64,000 nt of DNA from Trema orientale (lineage: Eukaryota > Streptophyta > Magnoliopsida > Rosales > Cannabaceae), in assembly GCA_002914845.1 (NCBI GenBank), contig JXTC01000286.1, positions 210,075 to 274,074 on the forward strand. Reading direction: 5' to 3'. Below are positions 58,961 to 64,000 of the stretch, one piece after another (within the stretch, counting starts at the first letter, position 1; each line of letters begins with the position of its first letter). A program made the position numbers and the translations under genes. The notes under the pieces are model-generated. The model made no database searches, was not told the origin of the DNA, and was given only the letters and a program-made list of their open reading frames with translations.

Positions 58961-59079
58961 ATTTTAAGGTCTAATGCTGCTTTTTAACATAAATCTGGTC
59001 ATTCCATGCACGCTATAATAGCTTCTCAGTATAATCTAATATAGACCATGAATGCCTCTTCTGGTACAGTAGCAAATAC

Positions 59080-60285
59080 TAGCTGGTACCCCGATTCAGG
59101 TGCAACAAATCACTTAACTCCTAATATCTAGAATCTGATGACTGGTTCTGAGTATTTTGGTCAAGAGCAAATTCATATGGGAAATAGATCATGTTTGCTC
59201 ATTAAATATATTGGCCAATCACAATTTCAATCTTCCTTATGCTCTAAACATTTAATTCTAAATTAGCTTTTACAGTACCTGCAATAACCAAGAAGTTATT
59301 AAGTGTTTCCAAATTTGCATCTGATAATACTATTTTCTTTGTATTTCATCCCATTTTCTGTTGTATTAAGGATCAAGTTTCTAAGAAGGTGCTGCTGGCT
59401 GGGAACCTTAAGAATGTCTTTTATGGGTTTGATCAAAGTCAGTTGGGAGCTTTTTCCACGCCAGTTTAAACTGTCATTTCCAGTTCTATTTACAAAATAA
59501 TTGTACTGTGCTACTTCTTCTTCCAATTTACCTAATGTTTCTTTGTTTCAATTATGGCATAGTTGATTATGTCATCCTTCTACTAAGATTGTAAACTCAG
59601 TATTACAAAAATGTAATCTTGCTTTTATCAATAAAAAAACTCATGATTTTTGTCCTGTGTGTTGTATGAGTAAAATTCACAAATTTCCTTTTTCTAGTTC
59701 AGACACAACTTACACTAGTCCACTTTAGCTTATTCATTCTGTTTTGTGGGGTACTTTATCTGTATTATCAGCTAGTGGTTATAGATATTATATAAGTTTT
59801 ATTGATGCTTACTCTCGTTTTACTTAGCTGTATCTTTTGAGAACTAAAGATGAAGCTTTTCCTATATTTCTCAACTTCAAAACACAGGTTGAATTACAAT
59901 ATAATCATCCTATCAAGGCTATTCAAATAGATTAGGGAGGTAAATATCGAATTTTCACTACTTATCTTGCTGAACATAGAATTTTGCACAAGATTTCTTA
60001 TCCTCATACTCATGAACAGAATGTCATAGCTAAAAGAAAGAATAGACATATTGTGGAAAATGGTCTTACATTACTAGCACATGCTTCCAGGCCCTTAAAG
60101 TATTGGGATAAGACCTTTCGAACTATTGTCCTTGTGTGGAATAGGTTGCCTCCTCCCTTGCTCAACAACAAGTCTCCATTGGAGGTACTTACTGGTGCCA
60201 AGCCTGATTATTCTATGCTTAAAGTGTATGGCTATGCTTGTTATTCGAATTTGAAACCTTACAACCACAATAAGCTGTAATTTTG
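59080..60285 (+). pseudogene. Copia protease and integrase regions
   Basis: Near 59085 the protease box reads WYPDSGATNHLTPN, with the DSG triad. Integrase follows: zinc-binding part (LWHS near 59556, later CPVCCMSK), a core with SGYRYYISFIDAYSRF and QYNHPIKAIQID, then ISYPHTHEQNVIAKRKNRHI and LEVLTGAKPDYSMLKVYGYA. Many stops. Confidence 0.8.
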
Positions 60286-60734
60286 ATCACTTAAATGTAC
60301 ATTTATGGGATATAGTCTAAATTATAAAGGCTATGAATTCCTTGCTCCAAATAGCAGAATTTAAATATTTAGAGATATCATTTTTTATGACTGTTCCTTT
60401 TCTATGTCTACACCTCAAATCACTCCATCTCTTCCTGATTCCTTACTTTCCTCACAAGCTACCACTGCCCTTCCTCCAGTTTTATATTCTCAGTTCTTTA
60501 TCCCTCCTCCAATTCCTACCACAAAACCAGAAACTTTTTCCACTGTACCAGAAACCTCTATTTAGCCTATGCCATCTTCTTCAGCTGAGACACTTATTCA
60601 TCCTCTTGCAGATTTCTCTCAATCAGTTCCACCAAATCCAGTTAACACTATGCATACTAGATCCAAGTCTTGTGTCTTCAAGCCAAGAGTAATTTTGCAA
60701 CTGCTGGGCCTGTAACAGTTGCGGAAGCATTTAC

Positions 60735-62204
60735 TTAGCCTCATTGGAAAACTACTATGGAGGATGAAATTTTAGCTCTTGAGAAAAACAATACCTGGTC
60801 ACTTGTGTCCTTGCCAGCTGATCAATAACCAATTGGTTGTAAGTGGATCTTTTGGGTTAAGAAGAATCATGATGGTTCTATTCAGAGGTATAGAGCCAAG
60901 CTTGTAGCTAAAGGCTTTCATCAACAAGTTGGCTTTGATTTTACAGAGACTTTTAGTCCTGTAATCAAGCCCATTACAATCAGAATAGTACTCACTTTGG
61001 CATTAACTTATGGTTGGAAAGTAAGGCAAGTTGATGTAAACAATGCCTTTCTTAATGGATAATTGCATGAGGAAATTTATAGGGTTTAACGTCCTTGTTT
61101 TGAGAGTTCTAATCAGCCTGAGTTAGTTTGCAAATTAAACAAAACTCTAATGGATTGAAACAGGCTCCAAGAGCTTGGTTTGCCAAACTAGCTAGTACCT
61201 TATTCACTTTTGGTTTTCAGTCAGCCAAAGCTAATCAATCTCTATTTGTATATATTGCAGCAAGTCATTCCATATATGTTCTTGTATATGTGGATGATAT
61301 TTTAGTAACAGGTAGTGATTGAGGCATGGTTAATTAACTGGTATCTGATTTGCACAAGCAATTTGCTCTTAAGGATCTAGGGGAGCTGAATTATTTCTTG
61401 GGCATATCTGTACTTCACACCGATAGAGGAATGGTGCTCTCATAGTCAAAGTACATTAAGGATCTACTTTGCAAAGCAAAAATACAGTATGCAGAGCACT
61501 TAAACACTCCTATGACAAGTGGATTGAAACTCTCTGCATTTAGTAGTGATCTAGTTGAAGACATTCAACTTTACAAGTCAATAGTTGGCACTCTTCAATA
61601 TGTTACAATAACAAGACCAAAAATTGCTTTTTGTGTAAATAAAATGTGTCATTTTATGCATAATCCTCTTCAATCTCATTATATAGCAGTTAAATTAATT
61701 CTTCGATATCTCAAAAACACAATTGACCATGTTCTACATCTTCAAGCTCAATCAGATCTAAATTTGGTTGCCTTTTGTGATTTGGATTGGGCTTCAAATC
61801 CTGATGATCATAGATCAACTTCAGATTATTACATTTTTCTTGGCTCAAATCCCATTGGATTGCAATCTAAGAAGCAACACACCATTTCTAGATTAAGTAT
61901 CGAAGCTGAATATCGAAGTCTGGCTAATGTCATTGTAGAACTTGCATGGATTCAATCCTTACTATCTGAGCTGAAAATTCAACTTTCCTGTGTGCCTATT
62001 ATCTGGTGTGACAATCATAGTACTGTTTTACTAGCTTCTAATTCGGTTTTACATGCTCGAACAAAGTATATAGAACTTATTTTATATTTTATACGAGACA
62101 AGGTTATTTCAAAGGCAGTTAAAGTCAGACATGTTCTTGCTATTGATCAGATTGCAGATTGTTTGACCAAGGTTATTTCAAGCTCTCGATTTCCACTTTT
62201 TTAA
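60735..62204 (+). pseudogene. Copia reverse transcriptase and RNase H regions
   Basis: RT begins WKTTMEDEILALEKNNTWSL and includes RYRAKLVAKGFHQQVGFDFT, VRQVDVNNAFLNG, GLKQAPRAWFAKL and the catalytic YVDDILVTGSD. A long clean frame at 61512-62204 holds the C-terminal RT part and RNase H (YKSIVGTLQYVTITRPKIAF, CDLDWASNPDDHRSTSDYYI, LSIEAEYRSLANVIVELAW, IWCDNHSTVLLASN, ARTKYIEL, IADCLTKVI). Stops at 60826, 61060, 61087, 61319 and 61445 break the upstream part. Confidence 0.85.
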
Positions 62205-62251
62205 GACAAACTTAGAGTTATAGATTATTCAACTCTGAGTTTGAGGGGGGC

Positions 62252-62430
62252 TGTTGAGAATGTAATTAGTTAGGAAGTTAGTTTGTTGAAACTGTTAGTA
62301 AGTTTGTTAGTAGGTTTGTTGCTTTAACAGTTTTCAGTTCAGAGTTAGTGTATAAATACTCTATAATCAAGCTTTAATTGTGTAATGAAGATAATTGACT
62401 TCTACTTAGCAGATTCTTTATACAATTCTA
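62252..62430 (+). repeat. 3' LTR of the Copia element
   Basis: It starts TGTTGAGAATGTAATTAG after a purine tract and ends around TATACAATTCTAA. It carries a TATA-like TGTATAAATACTC. The short length (about 180 bp) fits small Copia LTRs. Confidence 0.85.
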
Positions 62431-62431
62431 A

Positions 62432-63420
62432 TAAAAACAATGTGGAAGAAGCCATCAATATGGAGGTTGGCATACTTCTCAACCAATTCAACCTATGGAG
62501 TAATTTGCCAGCATGTTTCAGTAAAAGCACACCTAACCAGTGCATGAGTAACATCGTCACAGTTGGAACTGCACCTAAAACAAGACTGAGTACAGTGAAT
62601 TCCTTGATCAACCAAAGCGGATGCCATAAGGAGAATTTTATTGAAAGTCCTCTAGAGAAAAACTTTGATGTTTGGGGGTATATTAACCTTCCATATTCTA
62701 TTCTATCATTTATTTAGTCTTCCATCAGTAGAAGAGCCAATGGCCATCGGAAACTCATAAGAATCTTATAGCCTAATTTAACTCTATACCCCCCTTTCGA
62801 ATCATAGTGCCAACAACAACGATCTACACTTGCAAATATGCTTAGAGGGATACTCAAAATATATTTGTAATCCACTTTCCAAAATATCTCTCGCACAGAA
62901 TCTTCGTTCCAATGTCTTAGATTATCGAAAATCAAATTTGACACCTTCTGGTATCTAGCCACGACATTACGAGTGGTGATAGGACATAAAATAATTGGTC
63001 GTGGGAGCCAAGGGTCCGAAAATAAACTTACATTATAACTAGATGCAATATACCATTTCACATCTAGAGAGAGTACTTCCCATCCCCAACAGATACTACG
63101 CCGAATGAAGGAAGGAGCTGAGCCCATCTTTACCTCTAAGAATGAATAACTAGAGAAGTATTTTGCTTTAAGTAATCTTGCAACTAGAGAGGTAGGATTG
63201 GTTAACAAATGCCAATCTTGTTTTGCTAGCATATCTTCATTGAAACCTTCAAGATCTTTAAAACCCATACCACCTTATTTCTTAGGAAGGCAAAATTTTT
63301 CCTATCTCTTTCAATGCAATTTCTTTTTGTCACCACCCCCTCCACACCAAAAATTGGCAACCATAGATTGTAGATCATGACAAAGAGAGGTTGGAAGTTT
63401 GAACACACCCGTAGTGTAAA
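62432..63420 (-). pseudogene. C-terminal fragment of an L1-type LINE ORF2
   Basis: On the minus strand, from high to low coordinates: FWCGGGGDKKKLH, then GGMGFKDLEGFNEDMLAKQD and HLLTNPTSLVARLLKAKYFS, then LFSDPWLPRP. A zinc-finger-like segment (CFRCSSNCDDVTHALVRC) typical of the zf-RVT region of plant LINEs lies near 62500-62575. Stops and frameshifts are present, several where TGG or CAA would fit. The fragment ends abruptly at the Copia 3' LTR. The reverse transcriptase core is not in the window. Confidence 0.85.
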
Positions 63421-64000
63421 TAGGAATAGTATTATACTAAAGTGCATATACCTAAAATAACCGCAAGTGCACAGGTCGTATACAAATAATAAAGTGATAA
63501 GAGAGTTATCGATCCCACGAGGAATTGGGTGTTAAATTATCGTTAAGTATCAGAATTATTGTGACCTAACTTTATCTAGGCAACCAAACTAAATGAATTT
63601 ATAATTAAATAAATACAAATACAAATATAAATACAAAAATAAAATATGGAGACTTCTATGTACAAAATGTACTAGGAGATTGAATTTACATAGCCATCAA
63701 CTATGTCTTTTGATCATCAATTTCATCCTAATCAATTATTCCTAGTTTATAAGCCAAAAACCTAAAGATATTTCTACTCCCTCTCTCGAGTGCCGAGTGA
63801 AATCATTCCTAAATCTTGGTTTTAATATCTCTATTCCAAACCTAGAAATTAAGAATTCAATATGTTCAATGGTTCTTTGATCATGACTTCAAAGGAACTA
63901 TAGGTTCTCTCAAACTCTACAAAATCCTAAGTTATACTATTCTATGGTTATTTCTAAAATTCCCTTTCTCAAGTGCAAAATTTAAGAAACCAAATCATGC
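63421..64000. other. Probable LTR-element relic at the window edge
   Basis: The phrase ACCGCAAGTGCACAGGTCGT near 63460, followed by GAGAGTTATCGATCCCACGA, is a wording met in plant Gypsy (Ogre/Tat-like) elements. No protein domain or second copy is in the window, so this is a weak inference. Confidence 0.3.

Larger units (their letters stand above)
57843..62430 (+). mobile_element. Decayed Ty1/Copia LTR retrotransposon
   Basis: A partial 5' LTR (57843-57955), a tRNA-Met primer site TGGTATTAGAGCA at 57956-57968, gag, protease, integrase, RT and RNase H in Copia order, a purine tract (GAGGGGGG) just before 62252, and a 3' LTR at 62252-62430. The 5' LTR lacks its first 70 bases or so. LTR copies differ at about one base in eight where they overlap, so the insertion is old. 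Almost all stops in the coding part are TAG or TAA at positions where CAG or CAA fits the family. Confidence 0.9.

Overview
The window is AT-rich plant nuclear DNA, most probably from a dicot. It has GT-AG introns, plant-type gene families (PGG-domain protein, Myb/SANT-like factor, PWWP protein, SBT5-type subtilase) and a dense load of plant transposable elements. There are three isolated or short runs of unknown bases (19385, 42627-42886, 49529). The exact species cannot be read from the sequence.

Layout. 0.4-6.5 kb: a decayed Ty3/Gypsy element with two LTRs and no integrase core. 6.5-9.0 kb: AT-rich DNA with a tRNA-SINE relic and a probable LTR relic. 9.06-10.76 kb (+): a three-exon PGG-domain (ITN1/ACD6-like) gene that lacks the usual ankyrin repeats. 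11.0-13.5 kb: a complete non-autonomous CACTA element with a 3-bp target duplication. 13.9-16.1 kb: probable LTR relics. 17.4-24.4 kb (-): a Myb/SANT-like gene with two coding exons and an inferred 5'-leader exon about 5.9 kb upstream. 26.7-29.4 kb (-): a two-exon PWWP protein gene with an RRM-like C-terminal segment. 29.8-38 kb: an accessory stretch packed with MITEs (Harbinger-like, hAT-like, Mutator-like) and a SINE. 38.8-50.2 kb (-): a subtilisin-like protease gene of the SBT5.2 type whose ten visible exons can be joined in frame except for one missing exon between the catalytic Asp and His exons. The large intron there holds the sequence gap, minisatellites, MITEs and a SINE. 50.2-53.8 kb: intergenic DNA with a CACTA-like MITE. 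53.8-57.6 kb: a decayed hAT transposon with a long 74-bp tandem repeat array before its ORF. 57.8-62.4 kb: a decayed Ty1/Copia element with a truncated 5' LTR. 62.4-63.4 kb (-): the C-terminal end of a LINE. 63.4-64 kb: a probable LTR-element relic.

The host genes do not form an operon or pathway. The PGG gene encodes a membrane protein, the Myb/SANT-like and PWWP genes encode probable nuclear proteins, and the subtilase is secreted. The most original signal is a small Mutator-like MITE family with four copies (37.1, 45.4, 46.8 and 52.7 kb). It has foldback structure and 9-bp target duplications, exact in three copies. Two copies sit inside other MITEs, and one lies 37 bp beyond a subtilase splice donor. 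I found no evidence for a wholly new enzymatic or defence system.
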